Source of the DNA: Alphaproteobacteria bacterium UBA2966
GTDB taxonomy: Bacteria; Pseudomonadota; Alphaproteobacteria; UBA2966
NCBI GenBank assembly: GCA_002348365.1
Contig: DEBC01000058.1
Location: forward strand, 1-24,037
Length of the DNA: 24,037 nucleotides
Direction: 5' to 3'
Positions 8,937-15,296 of this stretch are shown here, piece by piece. A program made the position numbers and the translations under genes. The notes under the pieces were generated by a model. The model saw nothing but the letters and a program-made list of their open reading frames with translations. It did no database searches and was not told where the DNA came from. Position 1 is the first letter of the stretch, and every line of letters begins with the position of its first letter.

Positions 8937-10154
8937 ATGACAGAAGCACAGACCGACTCTATCACTCACCCGACGGCGGAAGAAGCAGGCGAGCAACGTC
9001 ATCCCGGAACCGGCCCTCGTGTGCTGCAAGTGCTTCCCGCGCTGGAAACCGGCGGCGTCGCGCGTGGTGCGATCGATATTGCGGCCGCGCTCGTAAAGGC
9101 CGGGGGCGCGTCTCTCGTGGTCTCGGCCGGGGGCCCCCTGGTCTACGATCTCGAAAAGATCGGTCTCCGCCACATCACCTTGCCACTTGATTCAAAAAAT
9201 CCCTTCATCATGCACCGGAATGCGGGCGAGCTGACGGCACTCATCTACGACAACAAGATTGATATCGTTCATGCCCGATCGCGCGCGCCGGCCTGGAGTG
9301 CATTGTTTGCCACGCGCCGTGCGGGTTGTCATTTCGTGACGACGTACCACGGCACGTACAACGGCGGCAGTGGCTTGAAAAAGCTCTACAACTCGGTGAT
9401 GACGCGCAGTGGCCGGGTAATCGCTATCTCGGATTTCATTGCCGGGCATGTCCAGGAAACCTATCGCGTCGAACCCTCCCGGCTGATCACCATTCCGCGC
9501 GGCATAAACACCGAAAATTTCGATCCGGGCAACGTCAGCGCCGAGCGGGTCATTCAGTTGGTAAACGCCTGGCGCCTGCCCGACGGCGTGCAGGTCGTGC
9601 TGCTGCCCGGTCGGCTGACTCGATGGAAAGGTCACGCGGTTCTGCTCCGGGCCCTCGCTCGCATGCAACGGCGTGATCTTTGCTGCGTACTTGTTGGCTC
9701 CGATCAGGGGCGCACCCGGTATCGCGCCGAACTCGAAAATCTCACGAACTCACTTGGTTTGGGTGAAGTCGTTCGAATTGTGGATCACTGCCGTGATATG
9801 GCTGCTGCCTATATGTTGGCGGACGTGGTCGTTTCCGCGTCGACTGATCCTGAGGCATTTGGTCGTGTCACGGCGGAGGCGCAAGCCATGGGCCGCCCGG
9901 TCGTGGCAACGGATCACGGTGCTTCGCGAGAGACCATTATTTCCGACCAGACGGGCTGGCTGGTCCCACCAAACAACCCGGATGCTCTGGCCCAAGCTCT
10001 CGAGGTGGCTCTGGGAATCGATGCTTCGACGCGGCAGGATCTAGCGGATCGGGCGCGCCGGCACGTCACCGAGAATCTGACTGTCGAACTGATGTGTGAG
10101 CGGACACTGGCCGTCTACGAGTCGCTCGTCGATCACGAACCCGACGTGGCATGA
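8937..10154 (+). CDS. Glycosyltransferase family 4 (GT-B fold)
   Basis: This is a 405-residue GT-B glycosyltransferase. The N-terminal acceptor domain begins after about 25 non-conserved residues, with VLQVLPALETGGVARGAID. The C-terminal nucleotide-sugar domain starts near LLPGRLTRWKGH (residue 222 onward). The retaining-GT EX7E motif is E306-AFGRVTA-E314. It is expected to act at the inner face of the membrane, adding a sugar to a lipid-linked or LPS-core acceptor. The exact sugar cannot be read from sequence. Its TGA overlaps the ATG of the next gene (ATGA at 10151-10154), showing translational coupling to a GT9 heptosyltransferase-like protein, which favours a role in LPS core or related envelope glycan. 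GAGGA at about 8919 is a distant ribosome site. Confidence 0.94.
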   Translation: MTEAQTDSITHPTAEEAGEQRHPGTGPRVLQVLPALETGGVARGAIDIAAALVKAGGASLVVSAGGPLVYDLEKIGLRHITLPLDSKNPFIMHRNAGELTALIYDNKIDIVHARSRAPAWSALFATRRAGCHFVTTYHGTYNGGSGLKKLYNSVMTRSGRVIAISDFIAGHVQETYRVEPSRLITIPRGINTENFDPGNVSAERVIQLVNAWRLPDGVQVVLLPGRLTRWKGHAVLLRALARMQRRDLCCVLVGSDQGRTRYRAELENLTNSLGLGEVVRIVDHCRDMAAAYMLADVVVSASTDPEAFGRVTAEAQAMGRPVVATDHGASRETIISDQTGWLVPPNNPDALAQALEVALGIDASTRQDLADRARRHVTENLTVELMCERTLAVYESLVDHEPDVA

Positions 10155-11092
10155 ATGCCGTGGACAAGGGCGCCCAGCGCATCCTGGTTATTAAGCACGG
10201 TGCACTGGGCGATTTCGTACTCGCGACTGGGCCCTTCAAGGCCATACGCGTACACCATCTCAATGCCCACATTGTCCTGTTGACGACCGCACCCTTCGAA
10301 TCCTTTGGCCGGGACTGCGGGTACTTCAATGAGATCTGGCTGGATTCGCGCCCTCGTCTACTTCAGGCCAGTGCCTGGCTTGCCTTGCGCCGGCGACTGT
10401 CCGGTGGTCATTTTCAGCGGGTGTACGACCTTCAAACGTCGAGCCGCTCGGGATGGTATTTCCGGTTGATGAAATCCCCCAAGCCCGAGTGGTCAGGCGT
10501 TGCGAGCGGGTGCTCGCATCTACACGACAATCCAGACCGTGATCACATGCATACCATCGATCGGCAGGCCGAGCAGCTCCGGCATGCCGGGATCGACTTC
10601 GTGCCGCAGCCCGATGTCGAGTGGCTCGACGCGCCGGTGTCTGACTTGGAACCATCCAGCACCATGGCCATTCTCGTGGCGGGAGGATCGCCCCAAAGGC
10701 CGGGAAAGCGTTGGCCCGCGGATCGATACGCGGCACTTGCCGAGGCATTGCTCGCTGAGGGCATGTCGCCTGTTCTTCTCGGTACGGAAGCGGAAAGAGG
10801 CGTGACGTCGGAGATCGCCCGGCGTTGCGAAGGAGTGGTTGATTTGACCGGCAGGACGTCGCTGGCTGAAGTGGCGTCGTTATGTCGTCGGGCCGCCGTC
10901 GTCGTCGGCAACGACACCGGGCCCATGCACATATCAGCGCTGACCGGATGCCGGACCATCGTGTTGTTTTCGCACGATTCCGACCCCGCGCTGTGCGCGC
11001 CGCGAGGTGCCCAGGTCTCCGTTGTTCGTCGGGAGCGCTTGGAAGAGCTCGCGGTCGAAGACGTACTGGAGGAAGTTCACCATCCCCGGTGA
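10151..11092 (+). CDS. Glycosyltransferase family 9 (heptosyltransferase-like)
   Basis: This 313-residue protein resembles ADP-heptose:LPS heptosyltransferases. The N-terminal motif ILVIKHGALGDFVLATGPF (residues 11-29) is the family signature, including the glycine loop and the Asp. The C-terminal donor-site motif VVGNDTGPMHISALTG lies near residue 251. Family members transfer heptose to the lipid A-Kdo core at the cytoplasmic face of the inner membrane. Whether this one uses heptose is inferred only. Its start codon overlaps the stop of the GT4 gene, so the two are probably made together for one glycan. It is followed by 87 bp that carry a promoter-like sequence for thrS. Confidence 0.93.
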   Translation: MNAVDKGAQRILVIKHGALGDFVLATGPFKAIRVHHLNAHIVLLTTAPFESFGRDCGYFNEIWLDSRPRLLQASAWLALRRRLSGGHFQRVYDLQTSSRSGWYFRLMKSPKPEWSGVASGCSHLHDNPDRDHMHTIDRQAEQLRHAGIDFVPQPDVEWLDAPVSDLEPSSTMAILVAGGSPQRPGKRWPADRYAALAEALLAEGMSPVLLGTEAERGVTSEIARRCEGVVDLTGRTSLAEVASLCRRAAVVVGNDTGPMHISALTGCRTIVLFSHDSDPALCAPRGAQVSVVRRERLEELAVEDVLEEVHHPR

Positions 11093-11106
11093 TGTTCGCG
11101 GCATCC

Positions 11107-11134
11107 TTGACAGCGAACCCGATGCACATATGTT
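11107..11134 (+). promoter_or_regulatory. Candidate sigma-70 promoter for thrS
   Basis: TTGACA at 11107-11112 is a perfect -35 hexamer. It is followed after 16 bp by TATGTT at 11129-11134 (4 of 6 to the -10 consensus). Transcription would begin near 11141, giving a leader of about 40 nt before thrS. The leader contains AAGGA at 11168-11172, 7 nt before the ATG. This is pattern recognition only; thrS could also be read from the glycosyltransferase operon upstream. Confidence 0.5.
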
Positions 11135-11179
11135 TCGCGTTTTGGCGCTGCAAACTGCGGCCGGTTTAAGGAAACTCTG

Positions 11180-13099
11180 ATGGTTGCGCTCACGCTTCCC
11201 GATGGACAGGTTCGTCAATACTACGCGGCCGTCAGTGGTGCCGACGTGGCGGCGGATATCGGGCCGGGACTGGCAAAGGCGGCTCTTGCAATCCGTGTGA
11301 ACGGCGATCTGTGGGATCTCTCTCGCGATTTAGGCGATGACGCGGATATCGCGATTGTCACGGCGAAAGACGAGGATGCCGTTGTCCTGGATCTGTTGCG
11401 GCACGACGCTGCCCATGTCTTGGCAGAAGCCGCGAAAGAACTCTACCCCGACATTCAGGTCACGATCGGCCCGGCCATTTCAGATGGGTTTTACTACGAT
11501 TTCTCGCGCGATGAGCCTTTCACGCCTGAAGATCTCGAGGCGATGGAAGCCCGCATGCACGAGATCGTCGATCGCAATGAGGAAGTGACCCGCGAGGTCT
11601 GGGACCGGGACGCCGCCATCGAATTGTTCAAGTCGATGGGAGAGCACTACAAAGCGGAGATCATCTCGGAGATACCCGGAGACGAGCCCATCACCCTCTA
11701 CAGGCAGGGCGAATTCATCGATCTCTGCCGGGGACCCCATCTCCCGTCGACGGGCAAATTGGGTCACGCATTCAAGTTGACAAAACTCGCTGGCGCGTAC
11801 TGGCGCGGTGATGCGCGCAACGAGATGCTCCAGCGCGTTTACGGCACGGCCTGGCGGAACGAGAAGGAACTCAAGGCCTATCTCCACCGCCTCGAAGAGG
11901 CAGAGCGGCGAGATCATCGGCGCCTCGGTCGCGAGATGGACCTCTTCCACTTCCAGGAAGAAGCGGCCGGAATGGCGTTCTGGCATCCCAAGGGGTGGAC
12001 CCTGTACCGCACGGTTGAGGCATATATGCGCCGCACGCTGGAGGCAGCGGGGTACGTCGAGGTGAAAACGCCTCAGCTCGTCGACCGCATGCTCTGGGAA
12101 GCTTCGGGGCACTGGGAGAAGTTCCGCGAGAATATGTACACCTCGGAGTCGGAGGAACGCATCTTTGCGCTCAAGCCGATGAACTGCCCGTGCCATGTCC
12201 AGATCTTCAACCAAGGGGTGAAGAGCTATCGGGAGCTGCCGTTGCGGATGGCGGAATTTGGTTCGTGTCACCGCTACGAGCCTTCGGGTTCATTGCATGG
12301 ACTGATGCGCGTGCGCGGTTTCGTTCAGGACGACGCCCATATCTTCTGCACCGAAGACCAGATCAACTCAGAGACCAAGCAGTTCTGCGAGCTGCTGACG
12401 GGGATCTATCGAGACTTCGGATTTGAAGAGGTCCAGGCCCGCTTTTCGGATCGACCAGAGGTACGAGCTGGAACGGACGAAACCTGGGACAAGGCCGAAG
12501 GGGCTCTTCGCAATGCCGTGGAAGAGGCTGGGATCGATTACACCCTCAATCCGGGGGATGGTGCCTTTTACGGACCGAAGCTCGATTTTGAACTCACGGA
12601 TGCCATCGGCCGCCAGTGGCAGTGTGGCACGCTGCAGGTCGACTTTGTTCTTCCGGAACGTCTCGACGCCGAGTACACCGGCGAAGACGGCGCGCGACAT
12701 CGGCCGGTCATGCTTCATCGGGCCATTCTGGGCTCGTTCGAGCGCTTCATCGGCATTCTTGTCGAACAATATGCCGGTGGATTTCCCCTGTGGCTGGCGC
12801 CTACCCAGGTCGCTGTCACGACGATTACCCATGATGGCGATGCGTTTGCGTCAGAAGTCGCCGAGCGCCTCAAAGTTGCGGGTCTGCGCGTGGTCCTGGA
12901 TACGTCCGCTGAGAAAATCAACTACAAGGTGCGGCTGCATAGTCACGCCAAGGTCCCCGCTATCATTGCTGTCGGTAAGCGAGAGGCCGAGGACGGCAGT
13001 GTGTCGATTCGGCGCCTGGGGTCCAAGGAGCAACAAAGTCTTGCGCTGGACGAGGCGGTGGCTAGACTTAGTGATGAAGCACGTGCGCCCGGCACCTGA
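11180..13099 (+). CDS. thrS: Threonine--tRNA ligase
   Basis: This is the class-II synthetase that charges tRNA-Thr in the cytoplasm. It has 639 residues, the normal length. Domains in order: TGS (residues 1-61), the editing/SAD domain with H75-X3-H79 and C183-RGP-H187, the catalytic core, and the C-terminal anticodon-binding domain (from about residue 535). The zinc ligands that select threonine are visible as C336 (MNCPCH), H387 (DDAHIF) and H513 (MLHRAIL). Motif 2 is in FGSCHRYEPSGSLHGLMRVRGF and motif 3 in HRAILGSFERFIG. The ATG at 11180 has AAGGA 7 nt upstream. It is followed by infC, the classical thrS-infC order. Confidence 0.98.
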   Translation: MVALTLPDGQVRQYYAAVSGADVAADIGPGLAKAALAIRVNGDLWDLSRDLGDDADIAIVTAKDEDAVVLDLLRHDAAHVLAEAAKELYPDIQVTIGPAISDGFYYDFSRDEPFTPEDLEAMEARMHEIVDRNEEVTREVWDRDAAIELFKSMGEHYKAEIISEIPGDEPITLYRQGEFIDLCRGPHLPSTGKLGHAFKLTKLAGAYWRGDARNEMLQRVYGTAWRNEKELKAYLHRLEEAERRDHRRLGREMDLFHFQEEAAGMAFWHPKGWTLYRTVEAYMRRTLEAAGYVEVKTPQLVDRMLWEASGHWEKFRENMYTSESEERIFALKPMNCPCHVQIFNQGVKSYRELPLRMAEFGSCHRYEPSGSLHGLMRVRGFVQDDAHIFCTEDQINSETKQFCELLTGIYRDFGFEEVQARFSDRPEVRAGTDETWDKAEGALRNAVEEAGIDYTLNPGDGAFYGPKLDFELTDAIGRQWQCGTLQVDFVLPERLDAEYTGEDGARHRPVMLHRAILGSFERFIGILVEQYAGGFPLWLAPTQVAVTTITHDGDAFASEVAERLKVAGLRVVLDTSAEKINYKVRLHSHAKVPAIIAVGKREAEDGSVSIRRLGSKEQQSLALDEAVARLSDEARAPGT

Positions 13100-13142
13100 G
13101 TCAGTGGCAGTTGGCGCGTCGCGCTCATATTGAAGTGTGTAA

Positions 13143-13158
13143 CGGCCATCCTTGGCCG
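13143..13158 (+). other. Small hairpin in the thrS-infC intergenic leader
   Basis: CGGCCA at 13143-13148 pairs perfectly with TGGCCG at 13153-13158 across a TCCT loop. There is no following T-run, so it is not a convincing terminator. It lies in the 118 bp between thrS and the infC start and may be part of the infC leader structure. Confidence 0.3.
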
Positions 13159-13205
13159 CCAGCGATAGGGAGGACGACCAGGCTGGCAGCACGGTGGCGA
13201 ATGAT

Positions 13206-13220
13206 GGAGGTCCTTAGATC
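13206..13220 (+). promoter_or_regulatory. Ribosome binding site setting a non-canonical infC start
   Basis: GGAGG at 13206-13210 is followed by 7 nt and then ATC at 13218-13220. This spacing is ideal for initiation at ATC, whereas the downstream ATG is 25 nt away. An in-frame TAG lies at 13215-13217, directly before the ATC, so no longer frame is possible. Confidence 0.7.
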
Positions 13221-13754
13221 GTAAGACGACCCATTATGGCACCCCCGACCCGTGAAGGGCCGCGTGTCAATGACATGATCGATGTGCCCGAGGTTCGGCT
13301 CATCGACCACAACGGCGAAAACGTTGGAGTTGTAAGCTTCGAGAACGCACTCGAAATGGCCGAGCAGGCAGAACTTGACCTGGTTGAGCTCTCTCCGAAC
13401 GCCAGCCCCCCCGTTTGCAAGATTCTCGACTTCGGAAAATATAAATATGAAGCGCAAAAGAAGGCGAATGTTGCGCGCAAGAAGCAGAAGACCATTGAAG
13501 TCAAGGAAATCAAGATGCGACCGGGGATTGAGACTCATGACTACGATGTCAAAATGCGCTCGATCCAACGCTTTATTACCGATGGGGATAAGGTGAAGGT
13601 GACCCTGCGCTTTCGTGGCCGGGAGATGGTTCACCAGGACCGTGGCATGAACGTGCTCCAGCGAGTTCGCGAGGACTTGGACGAGATCGCCAAGGTCGAA
13701 CAGTTCCCGAAGATGGAAGGCCGCCTTCTCACGATGGTGGTGGCTCCCAAATAG
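13218..13754 (+). CDS. infC: Translation initiation factor IF-3, probable AUC start
   Basis: IF-3 binds the 30S subunit, prevents premature 50S joining and proofreads the start codon. The conserved body runs from PRVNDMIDVPEVRLID through the linker rich in K/E to the C-terminal domain ending in MEGRLLTMVVAPK. The first ATG (13236) lies 25 nt after GGAGG (13206-13210), too far for efficient initiation. The frame is open back to an ATC at 13218, exactly 7 nt after GGAGG. It would add I-V-R-R-P-I, resembling the RRP start of alphaproteobacterial IF-3. An AUU start (E. coli) or AUC start (Myxococcus) is known for infC and underlies autoregulation by IF-3. I therefore prefer 13218 (178 residues). 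The alternatives are ATT at 13233 and ATG at 13236 (172 residues). Confidence 0.93.
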   Translation: MVRRPIMAPPTREGPRVNDMIDVPEVRLIDHNGENVGVVSFENALEMAEQAELDLVELSPNASPPVCKILDFGKYKYEAQKKANVARKKQKTIEVKEIKMRPGIETHDYDVKMRSIQRFITDGDKVKVTLRFRGREMVHQDRGMNVLQRVREDLDEIAKVEQFPKMEGRLLTMVVAPK

Positions 13755-13792
13755 CTCTTAACGGCTGACTGGAACGCTGGATCGGCAGGCCG

Positions 13793-13828
13793 GCGGCCGA
13801 TTGCCTTTCGACAACCGGCCGCGTTTGT
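13793..13828 (+). terminator. Terminator-like hairpin after infC
   Basis: GCGGCCG at 13793-13799 pairs with CGGCCGC at 13816-13822. The stem continues past one mismatch with TTG/CAA (13801-13803 with 13812-13814) around an 8-nt loop. It is followed by GTTTGTCT, a weak T-rich tail. It lies about 40 bp after the infC stop, in front of a converging leftward gene. It probably ends the thrS-infC transcript. Confidence 0.5.
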
Positions 13829-13874
13829 CTCCAGGACTGCGAGTGGAGATCTGACGATCTCCCGCGGTGGTATG

Positions 13875-14060
13875 TCAGGCATCCACGTCGATATCGACGC
13901 CGATTCCATCACCGGCCGCTGCTCTCGCTTTGACCTGTTCGCCGAATTTCTCTGCAAGCTCACGCGCTTGCGAGACGGTCTTTAACGCGATCGCTGCGGA
14001 TCCGTTGTCGATCGCCTGTTGCAGCATGGCGGTTGAGACGAGAAGAGATGCGCTATCCAT
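13875..14060 (-). CDS. Small hypothetical protein, 61 residues (weak YjfB-like resemblance)
   Basis: This short protein begins MDSASLLVSTAM and ends GDGIGVDIDVDA. It is predicted to be one long amphipathic helix (AIALKTVSQARELAEKFGEQ) with a flexible acidic tail. The ATG at 14060 is preceded by AAGGA at good spacing, which supports real translation; a longer frame to 14183 lacks such support. The pattern (MD start, IAxLK helix, GxxID end) loosely recalls the small YjfB 'putative motility protein' family, but this is from memory and unverified. It lies 34 bp after the CDF-like gene on the same strand, so it may be the last gene of the arsR operon. No function is assigned. Confidence 0.6.
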   Translation of the reverse strand: MDSASLLVSTAMLQQAIDNGSAAIALKTVSQARELAEKFGEQVKARAAAGDGIGVDIDVDA

Positions 14061-14094
14061 CTGACGCTTCCTTCGCTCAGTGAAGTCTTTCAGG

Positions 14095-14388
14095 TTAGGC
14101 GTGATTCGTTTGCGATTCGTGAACGGGTTCCGAAGATTCTCTCCCCTCGAAGGCGTGGAGCTCGGCCCAGGCCTGCTGGACAATGTGAAAGGACGCCGTC
14201 ATCGACAGTGTTGCGAGAACGGCCGCAACCGCAATGTCGGGCCAGTGCGTGCCGCTGGCGAAAACGCCGGTTGCGGCGGCCATGACGGCAAGGTTTCCCA
14301 GGGCATCGTTACGACTGCATAGCCGCAGCGAGGACTGCATCGCGTCCAGGGCTCCGGGATCGTGACAAGAGTGGCCGCACAGGTTCAT
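14095..14388 (-). CDS. Mini CDF-like cation transporter, apparently internally deleted
   Basis: This 97-residue membrane protein starts MNLCGHSCHDPGALDAM and runs at once into LCSRNDALGNLAVMAAA and a second hydrophobic helix (PDIAVAAVLATLSM). Cation diffusion facilitators usually have about 200 residues or more and six helices. Here the last two helices and the Cys/His-rich N-terminus are present, but the first four helices are missing. C-SRN-D sits where CDF proteins have the metal-binding HXXXD of helix 5. The start overlaps the arsR stop (ATGA, 14385-14388) and has GGAGGTG upstream. It may be a decayed transporter kept in frame, or a functional half-size one. The frame is intact, with no internal stop. 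Confidence 0.7.
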   Translation of the reverse strand: MNLCGHSCHDPGALDAMQSSLRLCSRNDALGNLAVMAAATGVFASGTHWPDIAVAAVLATLSMTASFHIVQQAWAELHAFEGRESSEPVHESQTNHA

Positions 14389-14705
14389 CCATCACCTCCA
14401 GCGTGATGGGACACTGGTTCGCCCACATGTTCGGTCATGTCGGCAATCACCCGTTCCACGTTCTGGTCTGCGGCGCTGTAGTAAACGTGCTTTCCCTGCC
14501 GCGGGGCCTTGAGAATTCGCGACGCTCTCAGCAAACGAAGATGGTGACTTACGAGAGATGGTGACTGGCCCAGCTCTGCGGCGATCTGGCCAACCGACTT
14601 CGCGACATCGCGCACCGCGAGAATGATGGCAAGGCGATTCGGCTCCCCCATCAGTCGGAACATTTCCGCCAGCGCCAGGATTTCGCCCTCGTCGAGAGTT
14701 CTCAT
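14385..14705 (-). CDS. ArsR/SmtB-family metal-responsive repressor
   Basis: This is a 106-residue winged-helix regulator. The N-terminal part, EMFRLMGEPNRLAIILAV, is the ArsR-family helix. The helix-turn-helix is VGQIAAELGQSPSLVSHHLRLLR. The wing is ILKAPRQGKHVYYSAAD. The C-terminal helix contains D, H and HH residues (AADQ..., TEHVGE, SHHAGG) roughly where alpha-5 metal sites of CzrA/SmtB-type sensors lie, so a metal inducer (Zn, Co or Ni type) is inferred. There is no alpha-3 CVC motif of arsenic sensors. Start at 14705 (MRTLDEGE) is preferred. An in-frame ATG at 14741 would read through the AT-rich operator-like region. It is translationally coupled to a CDF-like membrane protein, the usual partner. 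Confidence 0.9.
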   Translation of the reverse strand: MRTLDEGEILALAEMFRLMGEPNRLAIILAVRDVAKSVGQIAAELGQSPSLVSHHLRLLRASRILKAPRQGKHVYYSAADQNVERVIADMTEHVGEPVSHHAGGDG

Positions 14706-14716
14706 GATTTCTAAAT

Positions 14717-14751
14717 AACAAACATATGTAATGATGTTCATTTGTTCATAT
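14717..14751 (-). promoter_or_regulatory. Candidate ArsR operator / promoter region
   Basis: This is an AT-rich island in high-GC DNA directly upstream of arsR. AACAAA at 14717-14722 and TTTGTT at 14741-14746 form the outer arms of a 30-bp inverted repeat. Inside are the 8-bp palindrome ACATATGT (14722-14729) and the start of a tandem repeat, GTTCATTT-GTTCATAT (14736-14751). Dyads of this size are typical ArsR/SmtB boxes, so self-repression is likely. Confidence 0.5.
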
Positions 14752-14989
14752 AATTTTCTGCCTCAACAGGTGGGAAGCGCCGAACGTGTTGTAAGCCATT
14801 GAAATTTAGCCGGTTAATGCGCATGCATGAGACGAAGCACCGATCTGGCCCATACGGAACGGCCACCCCAGACAGTGTGCGAATTGCAGGAATTCGGGGA
14901 AATCTGCCCGATGAATCCGTAACGTGCGTCACAGAGTCGGCGAATCGCCGGAGTCACGTGTTGAATGATGTCGCTGCGCTGACCATATG

Positions 14990-15131
14990 CACGATGAGCG
15001 GGTGAGGCCCGCACTCGTAGGGTCAAGCGTCCTTTGGTTATCGACCCCCCTTTTCAAGCACCGGCGTTGGGGCCGGGCTCGACAACGCCCCAGCGCCAAC
15101 AAATTCGAAGGCCGCAATTGCGGCCTTTCTT
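14990..15131 (+). ncRNA. Candidate structured small RNA or leader ending in an intrinsic terminator
   Basis: Consecutive hairpins can be drawn. GCGGG 14998-15002 pairs with CCCGC 15008-15012. GGGTC 15020-15024 pairs with GACCC 15043-15047. An 11-bp stem joins 15063-15073 and 15087-15097, with one G-U pair and a 13-nt loop. The terminator follows at 15108-15131. No open frame with a ribosome site covers it. A weak promoter (TTGAAT at 14961-14966, 17 bp, CATATG) precedes it. This is suggestive of a stand-alone RNA of about 135 nt. I recognise no known RNA family. The boundaries are approximate. Confidence 0.35.
15108..15131 (+). terminator. Intrinsic terminator upstream of rpmI
   Basis: Bases 15108-15127 form a perfect 20-bp palindrome (8 bp GC-rich stem arms around AATT) followed by TCTT. 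On the forward strand this is a standard terminator. No protein gene lies directly upstream on this strand, so it should end either a small RNA or read-through from infC. On the reverse strand its tail is poorer. Confidence 0.65.
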
Positions 15132-15167
15132 ATGTTCGTACCACGGCTTGGCCCCAACGAAATCTCG

Positions 15168-15200
15168 TGGAATGCGGCCCCGCGCATCGCTTGCATTCCA
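15168..15200 (+). repeat. Inverted repeat overlapping the rpmI -35 region
   Basis: TGGAATGC at 15168-15175 is perfectly complementary to GCATTCCA at 15193-15200. The arms extend by CG(T) with one bulged base. The right arm overlaps the -35 hexamer of the rpmI promoter, so this could be a protein-binding dyad as well as an RNA hairpin. Confidence 0.4.
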
Positions 15201-15219
15201 ACGGACCAGTGGTTATAAA
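15191..15219 (+). promoter_or_regulatory. Sigma-70 promoter for rpmI-rplT
   Basis: TTGCAT at 15191-15196, an exact 17-bp spacer, and TATAAA at 15214-15219 make one of the best promoter matches in the window. Transcription would start near 15226, giving a leader of about 70 nt before rpmI. Confidence 0.6.
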
Positions 15220-15296
15220 CCCACGCCACGGCGGCGCCGGTAGATCCCGGTCGTTCCGCCGTTAGTCATTCTGGATGTACCGGGCGGAGAAAACGG

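Larger units (their letters stand above)
14742..15296. other. 555 bp without a convincing gene, rich in inverted repeats
   Basis: The short open frames here lack ribosome sites and recognisable protein sequence on both strands. The stretch contains the arsR upstream region, an imperfect dyad at 14922-14959 (ACGTG/CACGT arms around CGGCGAATCGCCG), a series of hairpins from about 14998, an intrinsic terminator, another inverted repeat at 15168-15200, and the rpmI promoter and leader. Confidence 0.7.

Noticed and set aside
14799..15026. Small open frames on both strands in the arsR-rpmI gap
   Set aside because: Composition is unlike protein, with no ribosome sites and no recognisable motifs. 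The strands overlap each other and the region is rich in inverted repeats.
15020..15047. A tRNA-like T-arm (GGTTATCGACCC) in the structured stretch
   Set aside because: The required acceptor, D-arm and anticodon arm cannot be found around it, so it is kept only as a simple hairpin.
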